Shown piece after piece: positions 1 to 35,892 of a DNA stretch of 64,000 nt (position 1 is its first letter; each line of letters begins with the position of its first letter). The notes under the pieces were generated by a model. The model did not search any database and was not told where the DNA came from. It was given only the letters and a program-made list of their open reading frames with translations. A program made the position numbers and the translations under genes. The stretch spans positions 8,418,330 through 8,482,329 of the forward strand of contig NC_092702.1 of the NCBI RefSeq assembly GCF_964275005.1, in the 5' to 3' direction. The DNA is from Diadema setosum. Lineage: Eukaryota > Echinodermata > Echinoidea > Diadematoida > Diadematidae.

Positions 1-393
1 ATTCGACATTTACTTTAGCATCTTCCGGAGCTGAATGTAATTGTTATTTACTTTCGAACGTAAAAGTAAACATCCGGCATTTATTTTATCATCGTATGGA
101 GTTGAATATCATTATTTTTCATATCCGAACGTCAAAGCAAACATTCGACATTTATTTCAGCATCTTCCGGATACTTTTTTTTTTAATCCTTATTCATTTC
201 CGAACGCAAAATCAAATCTCTGACATTCCAAAAGTATAAGCAAACATCCGACATTTATTTTAGTATTATACGGAATCGAATATTACCGTTATTCATTTCC
301 AAAATTAAAAGAGCAAACATCTGACATTTATTCAGCATCTTATGGAACCGATTGTTACCGCTTCATTTCCAAAACTGAAGGCAAACATTCGGC
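1..393. repeat. 71-bp degenerate tandem repeat
   Basis: Units begin near 1, 72, 143, 245 and 319, with a fragment at 387. Each opens ATYCGACATTTATTTTAGCA and ends with a CGAACGNAAAAG-like run before CAAAC. Spacing is 71 bp for the clean units, longer where units are disrupted. The array enters from beyond the left edge. Confidence 0.8.
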
Positions 394-809
394 TTTTTTG
401 GTGGCCCGGCGTGCGTTTTTGGTGACCCCGGTCGCAAATTAACCATTCGCGAAATCGTGATTCGATTCGCGAAAAGACTCCGCTAAATATAAGGCATAGA
501 TCGCTACACTCGGCAGGGGCTACGTCGTCCTTTCACCAGGTCTCGTTACAAAACCAAAATCTCGCGCGAGTTCTTGCGTTACCTATCGTTAATGTTAACG
601 AAACATCGTTGATTTGCGCTAGGGATCGTTACTCATCGTTGCTACCGAAACGTTAATTTTCCCGATCGTTAGTTTGCGTTGCTAACGATTCAGGTGAAAC
701 CGCTTGCGTTAATGAAACGTTAATGTGTATTTACGCAGTTTCTTTTGGCATATACTGTATGTAAACAAAAACTGGCGTCTCGTGATTTTGACAGTGATTT
801 ATTACACAA

Positions 810-1025
810 TAAAATCTTATTCGACTTAGGCACAGTGAATTCAATGGTTTTTCCGTGAAAGTGTTCTTGGAATTTCATCGACTTAAGCGAGTATTCGACT
901 TAAAAAATTCGACTTATGAGTGAATTAATACACGTAAGTCAATGGGGAAAAATCGGGACTTTTTAAAATTATCGACTTGCGCGATTATTCGACATATGCG
1001 ATGTCGACTTAGGCGAGTTTAACTG
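810..1025 (-). mobile_element. Tc1/mariner (Tigger-like) MITE remnant
   Basis: The right end, read on the minus strand, starts CAGTTAAACTCGCCTAAGTC next to a TA. Internally, CGACTTA / TAAGTCG motifs recur in both orientations. The left terminus is eroded, so the boundary is approximate. Class is assigned from the CAGT...TA end, not from a transposase. Confidence 0.5.
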
Positions 1026-1068
1026 TAATAATAATAATAATAACAAATAAATAAAAAACAAAAAATAG

Positions 1069-1182
1069 TGAAATTCTCTTTACGTTTTCCTTATATCGTT
1101 CTATGCATGTGACGTCAAACACTGTAGTAGTCTTCTCATCCAGCAGTGGCTGTGCAGAAACTTTAAATCCTTACTTATTTGG
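1069..1182. mobile_element. Fragment of TTAA MITE family A
   Basis: Matches the 3' portion of the copies at 10364, 59776 and 62972: CTTTACGTTTTCCTTATATC, ATGTGACGTCA, TAGTCTTCTCATCCAGC and GGTGAACCTGCCCTTT. The 5' half is missing. Confidence 0.7.
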
Positions 1183-1891
1183 AAGGTGAACCTGCCCTTT
1201 ACAGTGTAAGTACTGCCAGGTCACATCTGAAAATATCAGACATGTAATCCTATCTATTATTTTTCCTGCGCTTCTTTTCCCCATCGTTTTGGTATATGCC
1301 TTGAAGCCTAGGCTCCCATATCTGGGGGATTCAATATGCGCTAGGATTTGAGAAACAGTATGAAGTTCTAAATATTGCACTAATACAGAAGAATTTTTTT
1401 AATGAGGGAAAGCTCGGCGTGATCTTTGTCAACCTGCTGTAAGCCGAATGTGAATATTTACGCTATTTCCCTGAGTTTTCAATGCCAAAGTAGTATAAAC
1501 CAACCTAATAGAGAGAAAGTGAGAAAAAAAAAATATATATATATGTCTCCTGCGACACTTAGTGGTGGAGGCATAAAAATCAACACAAAGTTCATTCACA
1601 CTGCACATTCCAGTTTTTCGTCGGAAGTTGCTAGGCAACTACAGGTATGTGAGCCAAAAACCAGATTCAAAAACCCTCCTAAGGAGTGATTCTTCTTTCT
1701 TTCTTTCTTCTTTTTTTTTTTTTTTTTAACTCTGTAGCATTATTTGTTTTTGTTTTTGTTTTTGTTTTTGCCAATGTGAATACTCACTCCCTGAATGGCT
1801 CAGTAGTTTTATTCCAGTTTTTGGACCCATGACGTCCACCCTCGGCCCAGAGGATCTCCTGATGGTCTACCTACGCCACTGATGCACACTA

Positions 1892-24077
<22,186 letters not shown>

Positions 24078-24462
24078 CGTGAAAATGTGGAATCTTCCTT
24101 CCTAATCTTAGTAGAAACTGATGGTGATAGTAGGCAAATCAGCGCGAATTAGATAACAGCGGATGTTTTGTTTCGCATACATCGTCCGGGTCCTTCATTC
24201 AGAACTTGTCCAGCTGTCATTCGGCCACTGCGCGTGCGTGTGATGATCGCACCGCTGCACCTGCTGAGAAGTTTCATGCGTAGATCCTTGTCGAGTCCCC
24301 ACCCCCACCTCACCACCACAACCATAGTCCACTGTGTAAGAGTTCTGTGAGTCCACTGCCCGGACTGTTTTGTGTACCGCAACCACTCCACCACCACCTG
24401 CTGCCGGTCGGTGCCCCACCACCACCACCACCGTCACTACCACCTGGACCCCGTCTTATAAA

Positions 24463-24492
24463 GACTTGTGATTGATTCAAGTCAATCACAAG
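24463..24492. other. Perfect 12-bp inverted repeat with 6-nt loop
   Basis: ACTTGTGATTGA and its exact reverse complement TCAATCACAAGT surround TTCAAG. It sits about 390 bp upstream of the FHIP2 start codon. Confidence 0.85.
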
Positions 24493-24968
24493 TTTGTGTT
24501 CCTGTACTTCCATAAGCAATCATGTATAAGTATCCGGGTGTGAGAACAATCATTGTGTCTTTTTAAAGAGAACATTAACAAAATAAAAATCATGTCAAAG
24601 TTGTTTCGCAATTTTCATTACACAAGAATGATGATATTGATGACTTGGCCAGAAATATAACCATAAAATGCTGCGCATTGAGAGCATAATCATTCGGTCA
24701 TTGTTGTAAGTCATGATCATACATGACTGAGCTATATCACTGGTATCATCTCTGGCATCAGTGATCAGGTGGTTGTGTCGTCACATAACACAAGAGGGAG
24801 GCAGACCGCAGAACTGTTCTGTGAGGCAGACTAGCAGCGCCACTCGATGGAGTTGAAGTTGACAGAGTTCATGTCTGCGTGCACTTCATGACCATCGGAG
24901 CCATCGGAGGCTCATCTGATCCCCAAATTGCAAAAGTTTCGGCGTTCCGATGAGTTCCGGTGAAATCA

Positions 24969-25156
24969 GGGCACCGTTTCCTGAAAGTAGTCAGCCCTGA
25001 CAAGTTGTCAGTCTCTGACAATTACCATAGTAACCTGGTCAGTGACCAAAGCTTCTAGGCTGCTTCTCAGCCATTCAAAACCCGGCTAGGAATTTACTGA
25101 AATTGTCAGAGACTGACAACTTGTCAGGGCTAACAACTTTCAAGAAACGGTGCTCT
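24969..25156. mobile_element. Palindromic MITE (GGGCACCGTTTC family)
   Basis: The arm starts GGGCACCGTTTCCTGAAAGT and includes AGCCCTGACAAGTTGTCAGT. It is repeated inverted at the far end (ACTGACAACTTGTCAGGGCT, AAGAAACGGTGCTC). The centre is about 70 bp. No clear target duplication. Confidence 0.8.
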
Positions 25157-25792
25157 TTTTCGACAAGCTCCAGAGACTCACGCCAAGGCTTACCCTGAGG
25201 GCGATACCAATGTCAGAGGAGCCCCAGAACGAAGATTCAAATTAACCTGTTCGGGTCTAGGACGTCGTCTGGACACGCCCGATGGTCACATGACACAAAT
25301 CTGACACACATACAACTAACTCGATACTGACCGGACTGACTCGACACTTATCCGACACTGACTCGAGTTACGACTGCAAATGGCGTCCGATGGCGAAATA
25401 CGCTCTGAGCTCTTAATACCTCCATTCCACAGAGATCTTTTTTTCATCGGTCAGTCGTCGGAAGCAAAGTTTTCTGCTTTCGGTCACCCACCGAAGTGTA
25501 TCGGATCGCAGTGTAATCAATCCGACTTATGTTTGTCGACTCGACTATCAGGTCAGTGACAGACATGTCGGGCGTTATCCGATTAAAAATACCCCGTTTT
25601 TTTTTTAATTCCTTTCCTTGTTTTGTTGGCATTTTAATCGCAAATATATCAACACTGAAGAATGGACTTACCTCGTTTTGCTACAAAACTCTTCCAATAT
25701 GCTGGGATTATGAAATGCTTGAACTGTTTCTTTTCACTGAGGCATGACAATGGGTACCTGGCAGTCATTTGTCTTTTTTTTAGCAAAAAAAA

Positions 25793-25820
25793 ACAACAAC
25801 AACAACAACAACAACAACAC
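25793..25820. repeat. (CAA)n microsatellite
   Basis: About nine units following an A tract. Confidence 0.9.
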
Positions 25821-28093
25821 AACAACTTATTCACATCTAAACAAACAGGTACAAACACACACATGTCACGCTATATATACATGATACATAATGACACTCA
25901 GGCAGCTATACAAACAGTCTAAATAATATGAGTAGTATAAAATATTGGATTAAAAAAACTTCAGTTTTTTTTTTCTTAAACATATTCATCTACTTTTCTT
26001 CGCTTGCTCTACTTTCTTCGTTGGCAGTCTTGGGTTGAGTGGCACGGTCACCTGCCTGCAAGGATTATCCTTGCAATGTATGTGGAGGCTATAGTACATA
26101 TTGGTGGTAAGACGATGTCACAAGTAATGTTTAAAGAGTAATGTTTGCCATTCCAAAGGTTTGCTAGTCCGAAACATTGAAAATCGAAAACCCAAAGTGT
26201 CAGTGTGTTCTGTAAGGAAAAAAAAAGTGGGCCTAGTTCAGTTAAAGGTTTAAATGGTCATAATATGGTTGAACGCATAGATTGCAGGACATAGATTATT
26301 CGGATTTCCTTTTCCTTATTGGCTTTGTAAAAGGCGATGTCCAGTCGACTGTACTCCTAATTCTAAAATCGATATTCCCAACCCTAACATCTTCAGGCTA
26401 TGTACAAATGCGGTAGTCAAAAGGGTTGGTCTTAACTGTATGCTTGAGAGGAAAAGACGGAAATTAGTTTCCATTGAAATCCTCGTCAGTCCGCTCTCTT
26501 AATGATTGTTAAGCTGGCTTCCTTTGCGCAGAGAGCGACTTTCGTAATCTCTGAACCCATTTTTTTTTTTTCGGGTTGTTCTTTTTGATGAACATTCGCT
26601 GTTCCCACTGAGAACTATAAAAATGCAGGTCCCATGCCATGGATCTAGCTCCATGCCAATACCATCTGCGAATAACATGGAGCTGCGTGTAGCTCCGTAA
26701 ATACGTGGTGCTATACCGTCTTGCCCTCAACATATACACTGGATGAGCCTTCTCACAGGGATTAGGCGACGGCTAGTATGATGCATTGTAACGGTTGACA
26801 TACCAACACGGACAAATAGAAAGAATCTCATTTTCAATCAGGAAGTAGGATGAACTTAACGTGATTGTATTGAGCTAACGCCCCCAGGCGTTAGTGATGC
26901 AAAGAATAATTTGAACGACGTAATCGGCATCCCTTTTTTGCTCGGAAAGAATCATCAACACAGGGTCAATACCCTAGTGGAAGAAAATCCTGTTATTGAC
27001 ATAAAACATAGGGCATCACCTCAAGTTCTGGAGAATGAAAATATGGTAATACTAATCAAGACATCATAATTATGACTGTATACAGCGTTTTCTCAAGTAT
27101 TTTCCTGGTTATGAGGACTGTAATACGTCAGTGGTTAAGGCATTATTTACCATTTGCACATAAAACAAAAACCTAGCATTAGTGCTTCAAAATAGTCCTA
27201 AAATGTGAGTTAGGGATAGAAACAACCAATGTAAAAACTTGAACCATTATAATCGATGTAAAGTATAGAAAATGTGAACAATAGTTATAATAGAATTGTT
27301 TTTAGACTAGATTGTCTACAATTATGGCTTAGTGAGAAAAGTAGTGATATCTCCTTATATTTTGGGCTTTATTGCAAAATTTTTATATGTTAGGTTGTTT
27401 TGTGATACAACTGACCTACACATAAGTATGCATCAAATGTGATAATTCGAACATTTTGTAAATCATTGCTCCCAAAGGTAAACAACACCTTTAATAGCAA
27501 GACATACACAAACCGATGCCGAAGGGCTGGTCTGTATTATGAACTATTTATAAGAAAGCACTACCTTTTGAGGTGTATTTTACACGTGATTTTGTCGGTA
27601 CTGGTGCATACCATCACCTTTCGTTTCGCTTATTTGCTCAGAGGGAGTGCTATAGTATTTGAGCGAGAGTTCGATGAAAAGTGCGCCACTCCGCTATTTA
27701 ACTACAATGAAGTGACCGTGTGTGGGCGTGTTTATTAGGTAGCGAACACAAATGACTGCTCCCGTGTTTAGAATGACAACACTCGACAGCGCACACGGTC
27801 GCAAACAGAGACGTACGCAGTTATCTTGCCCATTCGATGCATGTGAATGCTCTCCTAGCAGACGAACTATCAGCGAAGCTCCTATCCAGAACGCCTTCAG
27901 GACTCGCTCCAAATTCTAAACCAAACAGTCGAACTCCCTTTACTAGATGTTATTTTTTTTTCTCTCATCACACCGCGGGATATCCTTATACGAAGAAACG
28001 AAAAAATTGTGGATTAACTTGTAACTGCAACATTAAAGGTTGGGAAGCTGCCATCGGTTATTATCAGTGAACTCGAATTTGCTTGAGTGAATC

Positions 28094-28258
28094 ATGAGTG
28101 TCCAGAGTAACGGCGGGAGCACGTCACCCTCGGGGGTCACGATCACGGCGCAACAGGAGAAGGTGCTCGAGCAGGAGTTCAAGAACGAGAGGAACTGGGA
28201 CGAATTCACGTTCGAGATGGTGGTCGCGGAGAGCGAGCTCAGCCGGAAAGATGTCGAG
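28094..28258 (+). CDS. HOPX: HOPX-like exon 1
   Basis: Fifty-five codons: a Ser/Gly/Thr-rich N-terminus (MSVQSNGGSTSPSG), then helices 1 and 2 and the start of helix 3, ending RKDVE. The donor is GAG|GTGAGA. The exon is markedly richer in GC than the flanks. The open frame runs past the donor to a stop, but that extension has no homeodomain character. Confidence 0.87.
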
Positions 28259-31200
28259 GTGAGAGACTTTGATCATGCACCGTCTTGGGAGAAGTTAGAG
28301 CGCGCCAAAAGGTTGCTTTCTCGCCTTGTCATTAATTTGAGGCCTGTACATCGACCTTTGCTCGTCGTTGTGTTTGCTCTGTTCCCTTAGCGACATATCG
28401 CCTCTCTGATATCATAACGATTGAGCTACCTTGCTTACGTACACAACAGAACACTTTGTCATACTAGCACTTACAAGGCAGGGGTTATAATCAAGTCTTC
28501 ATTCTCACAATATACTACCGGCTTCTTAAAACGATCTTGCGTAACAACGTTACTGAAAAGATATAATGAAACGCAGGACGTGTATACGACCTGTCAATTA
28601 GACTCATGGCGGGGGGGGGGGGGGGGGGGCAGTAAGAGTAAAGAACGCTTCAATGATTTCTACTACAGTATTGACCAAACATATTAGTTTTGGCAATATC
28701 AAGATATATACTGACAGGGGCGAGAATAGCTGATGAGACGGTCAACAGTCTCGTGCCTTGACGAATGTTGCGTAAGCAGCTGAAGGGATGCCACAATATT
28801 CAAATTGTGAATTACGTAAAGCTTGTGAGTAATACGTGGCGCCGAACATGCATGACAACTGTGAGATCGCATACAGTATTCACGTACAAGATATCAGCTC
28901 AAGATTCCAAATCGTCCAATGTATGCTCGAATAAGATGATACTGGGGGTAAAGGTCATTGTTTTGTTATCATGCACTAAAATCTCTTTAACTATTCAATC
29001 CATATTGTGTACACACCTTACGCATACGCCTACCCAAGTGTTATCTCATTTCAGTGTATGTAATCCGTCTCTCTTATCGGTTTCCAGAATACATAGTGGT
29101 CCATATTTTTGGACTCTATTAGAACCAATCGCCGACACTGCCATAAGATAGATGCACTTTTTTTTCTTTTTTTTTTATAAATAAAATGTATCCTTAGCTG
29201 CCAGCACATGCAAAGAGATTCAATTCATTTGCATGAACCCGATCATTTTGTTCTTGCTTGAATAATTCGTTTCGGTAACATCATTACGAGACTTGGCAGT
29301 AATGGACGGAAGCGCCAATTTCAAAGGGGCATGACATGAATTGTGAGCACGTGACTCGCTGGAGCAAATTACAGAACGACATTGACAAACACATCCCTAT
29401 CAATGCTGCAAAGCTTTCTAATTTGGCAGATGGCAGCTAGGCTGTAGGCAGTAACAGTAGCACATTGTTTATTGTTGCTCAGTTGAAGGACATTATGTGA
29501 TATAGAGATTTATGCATCAAATTCAATATTTGCCATAAATCTGCCGCGTTTCCTGTTGTATAGGACTACGCAAACGTTAGCAAACATTTCCTCATATAAA
29601 AAGGGGTCCTCTGGGTATATTTGTATGACAGTCAGTTGTAATTTATAACGGCTTGCCTTGCTGCGTACCACACCTGTCCATGGCTTTTGGCACGGACTTG
29701 AGGCCGTGAGGACAGCAACTGTTGTCATGACACATCCACGTGCGATATCTTGACCGTGGCGCTGCGGATACACGTGTCAGATCTCACAAAATTGAGCATA
29801 CATGCTTTGTTTATAATGATAGAAATTATTATGACAATACAGACTCAAACACATACACACATACGTACTTGAATACACACACCATCATATAATGTTATGC
29901 ATCGCTCCCTCTCTCCCTCTCTCTCTCTCTCGATCACTCTCTGTATATATCATACATACAGTTACATAATTATATCATATATATTAGGTGTGTGCGTGTT
30001 TGTCTATGAGGTGTACGGTATATATTGCAATGTAGTGAAAACAAGAAAATTAGTAAACAAAGTGCAAAAACTCATATTTCCTAATTGCATCATCTTCATG
30101 CACTTGTAGTTTCTGTTTTATCATCTTATTCGTTCTCCTGTAAGGACATGTTATTTATGTTATTCGCAATAAATTTATACGATAAAGTGAGAATGTTAAT
30201 GTACTATTATGTGTACTAGAACTGTTTGCATCATTCTACCGTGAAAGCGTTTTTGTTTTGGGATGGATCATTGTTCGTTTAATTAATATTGTTGTTGATG
30301 AAATTGAAATTGAGGGCAAGTGAGGTTTATCTGTGGTCTCCCAAAGACGCCAGCGTGGGATTTCGCACGACGTTGTTAAAAAAATGTAAACAAATAAAAA
30401 TACGACGGAACAAATAAACAGAAAAGAATACCAATACAAACACGCGCACCCTTAATACTCATCAGTCCGTAAATTATTATGTAGTATGTGTGTGTGCGTG
30501 CGTGTGTGAATTATTATAACTGGGTTGGATGGATTATAGGTAGATTGATGTAGAGATAGAAAGCGATTGATAAATACATGTTTTCGAACAAGCATTGAAG
30601 CGAAGCGATAACGAGACATCGGCCATTATGCCTGCAATGTTCACACTGTGATTGGCGCCACTGCAGCTTTGGTGTCGTCTGCAGGGGGATGCCCCGCTCT
30701 GAATTAAAGGGATAATATAGTTTTTGTTGACACGGGGATTCGTTCAGGCGCAAGTTTATTGTCTTTTTGAGAGATAATTACAAACCATTTATATGAAATA
30801 CTAGAGCATACAATTCTAAGTGGAATTTAAAGTTTACTTGTTGAAGATCGGTTTTAAAATGGTTGAGATATCCAAAATAATACAAAGTGGTCCTAATAAA
30901 AGATGGGACACACCCTTTATTAGGACCACTTTGTTTTATTCGTTTTTGGATATCTCAGCCGTTTCAAAACCGATTTTCATCGAATACACTTTTATTTCCT
31001 CTTAGAATTGTATGCCGTGTAATATTTCACAAAGTGGTTTCTAATTATCCCGTAAAAAGTTGAAACCTGAATCCCGCATCTCAACGAAAACCAATACAAT
31101 GCCTTTTAAAGTCCGACACTAATCCTTCTTGTCAGATGAGACACTACTTTGATTCGACGATGGCGTTGGGATATAGAACATGCAGTGTACTCGGGTATCC

Positions 31201-33524
31201 CATGTGTGTGCGACTGAGATACAATAATTCTAACTTTCTACGCAGCTCTCATTGAGGCAAGATAAATATGCGTTCCGTGCTAAGAAAAATGGTTACTGTG
31301 ATGATGACCTGTTTTCTACAGTTCCTGCCCCTCCCGATTCCCGCGACACATAGAGATATGTAAAATGATGATTAGAATAACATTTGACACGCACCTCTCA
31401 TTTCAGTACTATAAATCACAGCATCATGGTGTTTCTGCTCTAGAATATAGGAGATTTGTTTCCATGGTAACTGGTTCCAGACAGACTGGTTCATGATGTA
31501 TTTATGTAATGGGGGGGGGGCACGAATCATTGCATTTATCCTTTAAAATTAACTTTACGCACTTTGTGTGCATAAAGCTGATGGGTGATCTTTCCCATAT
31601 TCAAGAGCGTCTATATAAACGACATGTTCTATAACATATAATTGTGCTCAAATGACATAAAAGTTATGTGTACCCATTTGGTACCCCAGACTGTCTGTCT
31701 GTGGAATGATCTTGACACTCTGTGACTCAATTGTAAACTTCCGTGTCATCGAGATTACAAGGTCGTTATTCGCAAAACGTCGTCAATATATTTTTGTGGA
31801 GACCTGGGCCACGCTGCATAAAACTATGCTAACTTTACAATCAATGATAACTCAGCAAATTTTGTCACTATACCGTATAATATCCACACTGATATAGCAA
31901 CTCGAAGCCAAGAAACCACCCGTGGTTATCATCGATGGCAGAGTTGCCATGGATTGTACACTTAATATAATTTTGTGCAACGGGGTCCTAATCTAACTCA
32001 TGCTCATGACCATGCAACCTCATGCCAATACTCATTGGCATGCCAATACTCATTGTTCATCATGTGTGTATAAAATTTCACAATGATTCAAAGGTTTCTT
32101 TTTCTGTGAAAACATTGTTTAAACTCACTAAAAGTATGACGTGTCGTTAATAAAGGCTAATGAAATATTTTCACAGGCAATGCCGATGTCATAAAATAAA
32201 TTTACCGAGCCGGGTTGGTAGCTCGATATAAGCTTTGTCGTTTCGTATTCTTGTATAGATATCAAGCAAATTCCCCCAACATGATTGGAGGTAGATATGC
32301 CTACATTCACTACATGAGCGACACTTTAGAAAATATGTAGGGTTTCTTTATTTTGTTTTGTTGATGCGATTTCGTTTACAGTTTTTGATAGGGCTTTTAA
32401 CTAAACGTCTTTAATTATGAACACGTAATGTCGCTTGACTGACGGTCGTGGGATACGTGAAGGATTAATGATCCAAAGAAAATAAGATAAACAAAATGAG
32501 ACTTCGCCAGCGAGATAATTCCATTTGTTTGTTTTCGTCGTAATGCAATTCGCCTACATCTAGGTTAAGGACAATCACTTAAGAAACATGCTTTTGAAAT
32601 TATTTAGAAAAAAGGTTTGAATTTGGTTCGTCGTCCTGGAAATTTTTGTTTCAACACATCACTAATCTTTAGCGGTGATCGCGTACAAAGACGCGAATGA
32701 GGATGAATTTCTAGTAAATTAACCGTATCGGTTCTCGTTCAATGCATGACGTAAACACGGTATAGAAATTGGTGATCTGTGAAGGATTGTTTACAATGCA
32801 GCTTCCATTTATGGAAACAAGTACTATTACCTACCGGCAAAAGGGGTAAAAGGCAAACAAGCAAACAAGCACAATGCAGGAACTGCGCACCAGATTATGA
32901 ACAATCGTTTTTAGAGGACAATTAAGCTTGCAAAAATATGAAGTTCCCACGCCAGCAACAATTGAAAAAAAAAAAAATGATTGTACAAAATAATGATTGT
33001 TGTTCACTGTGTATGAATATCGTAATGAACAAGACAAGACAAAATAAGAATTAGAAATGTCGTTACCACCATTTGAGAAAGAGAAACAAACAGCGAAGTT
33101 AAACTCTTTTTAATTGCTGCAAAAAATATTTGCGATGAGTAAAGTGTGTGTGGTTTCGTTTGTTTGTTTGTTTTTTTCTTATAAAAACAATTCGAATCCT
33201 TTAGATTTTACATTTCTCTTTGAGTTACCTAAAATGATTAAAAAGAAGAAATCATCTAACGATTCAACAATGTTTCAAGTTGCCATTAAAATGGTCCATC
33301 ATTGATAACATCACTCAGCCAATTAAAAGAGTGTTGTTTTTTTTTTTTAGTTCAGTGTACTGGCATTTTGTATTAAAAGCACTGCCTGATGTTTGTACTA
33401 TACATGGGTCACTCAATAGTCCCTTGAATGCTTCATTCGGAGAGATGGATCCTGTCGAGTACCAACGTAGAAGTTGAAGTAGAAATAATGAGTTCACTTT
33501 CGGTATAAGTGATGAAATGTAATT

Positions 33525-33555
<31 letters not shown>

Positions 33556-33598
33556 CTCCCCCCCCCCCTCTCTCTCTCTCCCTCTCTCTCTCTCCCTC

Positions 33599-33651
<53 letters not shown>

Positions 33652-35853
33652 CTCTCATTTTCTCTGGCGTACAGAGAATGCAGCTTCTGGTACAGTTTAC
33701 GCCGGATATCCGAGCTACTAATTCGGATGAATCACGATCCGGCATATGCAGTCACACCGCTATTTATAGCTCGCTAAAGGCCAGAAATGGTGCAGACGTT
33801 AGCACTGTTACCCGACTTCCACTAATAGCACTTTTGTGCATATTATTTTACTGCAAAACAGGAGAAAGATATACAGGTCAAATCAAATAGAAGCTCACAA
33901 CTAAAGGGATAATATAGTTCTGGTTGAGATGTGGGATTCATATTTTAACTTTTTAATTTTCCGAGATGATTAGAAACCACTAATGAAATATTAAAGAACA
34001 ATACAATTCTAAGAGGAATTCAAAGTTTTGAATTCAAGGTTTTGAAGTGGCTGAGATATCAAAAAACAAAGTAAAACAAAGAGGATCTAATGAAAGGCGG
34101 GTCCCACTTTTTTAGGACCTCTTTGTTTTTGGATATCTCAGCCATTTGAAGACACGATTTCCATCTTATTACTTTAATTTCTTGTAGAATTGAATTGTAT
34201 GCTCTTTCATATTGCATAACAGGTTCTCATTACTTCACAAAAATGTTGGAAACCTGAAGCCCCATCTCACCCAAAGCTATACCAGCCCTCTGATATATTG
34301 TTTCGAACAGTAACGCCAATGATCGACAATTCTTTGAGGACTGTTGCGATATACTGTGAAAGCTACATTGCTATGTGACCTGTTAGATAGCAAGTCCCTG
34401 CCAGTTTGCGTTATGATAGAGTCAATCATTTTCCTTCTATACTTTATTTATTCCCTCCCTTTCTCTTCTCTTTATTCAGTTCTTTCTACTTCATCATCAT
34501 CATCATCAACATCCTCATCATCCTCCTCCTCATCATCATCATCATCACCATCGTTGTTATCATCATCCTCTTCTTTGTCTTCCGTCATCTTTTCCTCCCT
34601 GTCCGTCGTCTCTCCCTTCCTCGTCCTCCCTCTTCCTGTTCTCAACTTCAAGTGTCTTCTTCTTCTATATGCTGTAAACTTTACGCAAATCACCTTGAAT
34701 GCTTGTTTTGATGTCAGAGATGTGTGCGTTATTTGTTTTATTGATCACACTGAAGGGCACCAGCCGGAGAATGAGCCTGTATTGTCTTTACTTTCTAGGC
34801 CAGTTGTTCCTCGATCGATTTTTTTTTTCGTTCTGTAATAGTAATAGGTTGAAGTCATGTTCTCTCGCTCTTGGAAGATTTAATCTTGGATTAATGTTTG
34901 ATACAATCAGAAAATGTCAGTAAAGGAATTACACTGGCGCTTTATTCAGTTGACTCCGATATCAAACGTTTTATATGGTTTTTTTTTCTCAAGTGAAATT
35001 GCAGTAACAGCTGTTTGCAAATCTACTTCTCATCATATTTTGCATAATAACACAAGCCTGCCAGGTATCTTAATTTACACCAGAAGATATGACCTTGTGT
35101 TGTATACGCACTCTATTTGAAGAAACCTAGCCACCTGTTTGCCTCCATATATAGTGCACAGCATACGGAGTCAAACTCGTGGAAATGCGATCTAAAAATG
35201 GTCCATTTATATGCAGACGTTGCTGACTGACGGTATTGGATATATAATTGAACCCGAGTTGATCGCACGTCACTTTCAATGCAAGGCAATTTTCAATCGA
35301 TCGAAGCGAGGCGGTCTGTTTGAAAACGTGCATCGATAATAGCCCTGGGCAAGGTCAACCGGGGCTTGAGGGAAAACTTTCACGCATTGAAAAGCCGTAT
35401 ACACTGATGCATATACGTATACTGCATATACATGGACATCGTACAGTAGTTCCCAATTCACTGCATTTTAGTGAATTGTGAGTTCGGGTTTTAATGTGCT
35501 GCAGAGAGAATTTTCAGGCCAAAAAATTGGAAATAATGGGCTCTTCAAACTAAAGAATGACCTCTGTCTCCAGGAACGATGATGTGGTTTATATAGCCCG
35601 ACGTTTTGACGGGTGCTATGTCCCCCCTCCCCCATTTTGTCTTGTGCAAAATTATAGAATGAGCTGTTGATGCATGCATTGGTGCGATCGTGATGATAGT
35701 CCACATTCGAAGCACGTAGATTGCAAAAAGTTGAATAAAAGCATCATAATATCAACTTTTATAGTCTTAAGGTGTATACAATGAGGTCACATAACAGAAT
35801 GACCATCAACATTTTCTTAAGTGGTTGCTCGTGTGTCTTGATCTACATTGGAG

Positions 35854-35892
<39 letters not shown>

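Larger units (their letters stand above)
24078..28093. other. Intergenic region between divergent FHIP2 and HOPX-like
   Basis: Four kilobases separating the two start codons. It contains a CAC/ACC-rich run (about 24300-24450), a perfect hairpin (24463-24492), a palindromic MITE (24969-25156), a CAA microsatellite (25793-25820) and no recognised exon. Both promoters should lie here. TATTTATAAG at about 27544-27553, some 540 bp before the HOPX-like ATG, is the only TATA-like candidate and is weak. Confidence 0.6.

Noticed and set aside
28259-28390. Read-through extension of HOPX-like exon 1 to give a 98-residue protein
   Set aside because: The extension starts exactly at a GTGAGA donor and cuts the homeodomain before helix 3. 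The spliced product restores the HOPX helix.
28765-29151. 128-residue open frame in the HOPX-like intron
   Set aside because: No domain, signal or homology is recognisable; its length is possible by chance in 21 kb.
34344-34838. 164-residue open frame rich in Ser, and Asp/Glu-rich frames on the other strand
   Set aside because: The frames come from ATC/TCC microsatellite sequence; no protein family signature.
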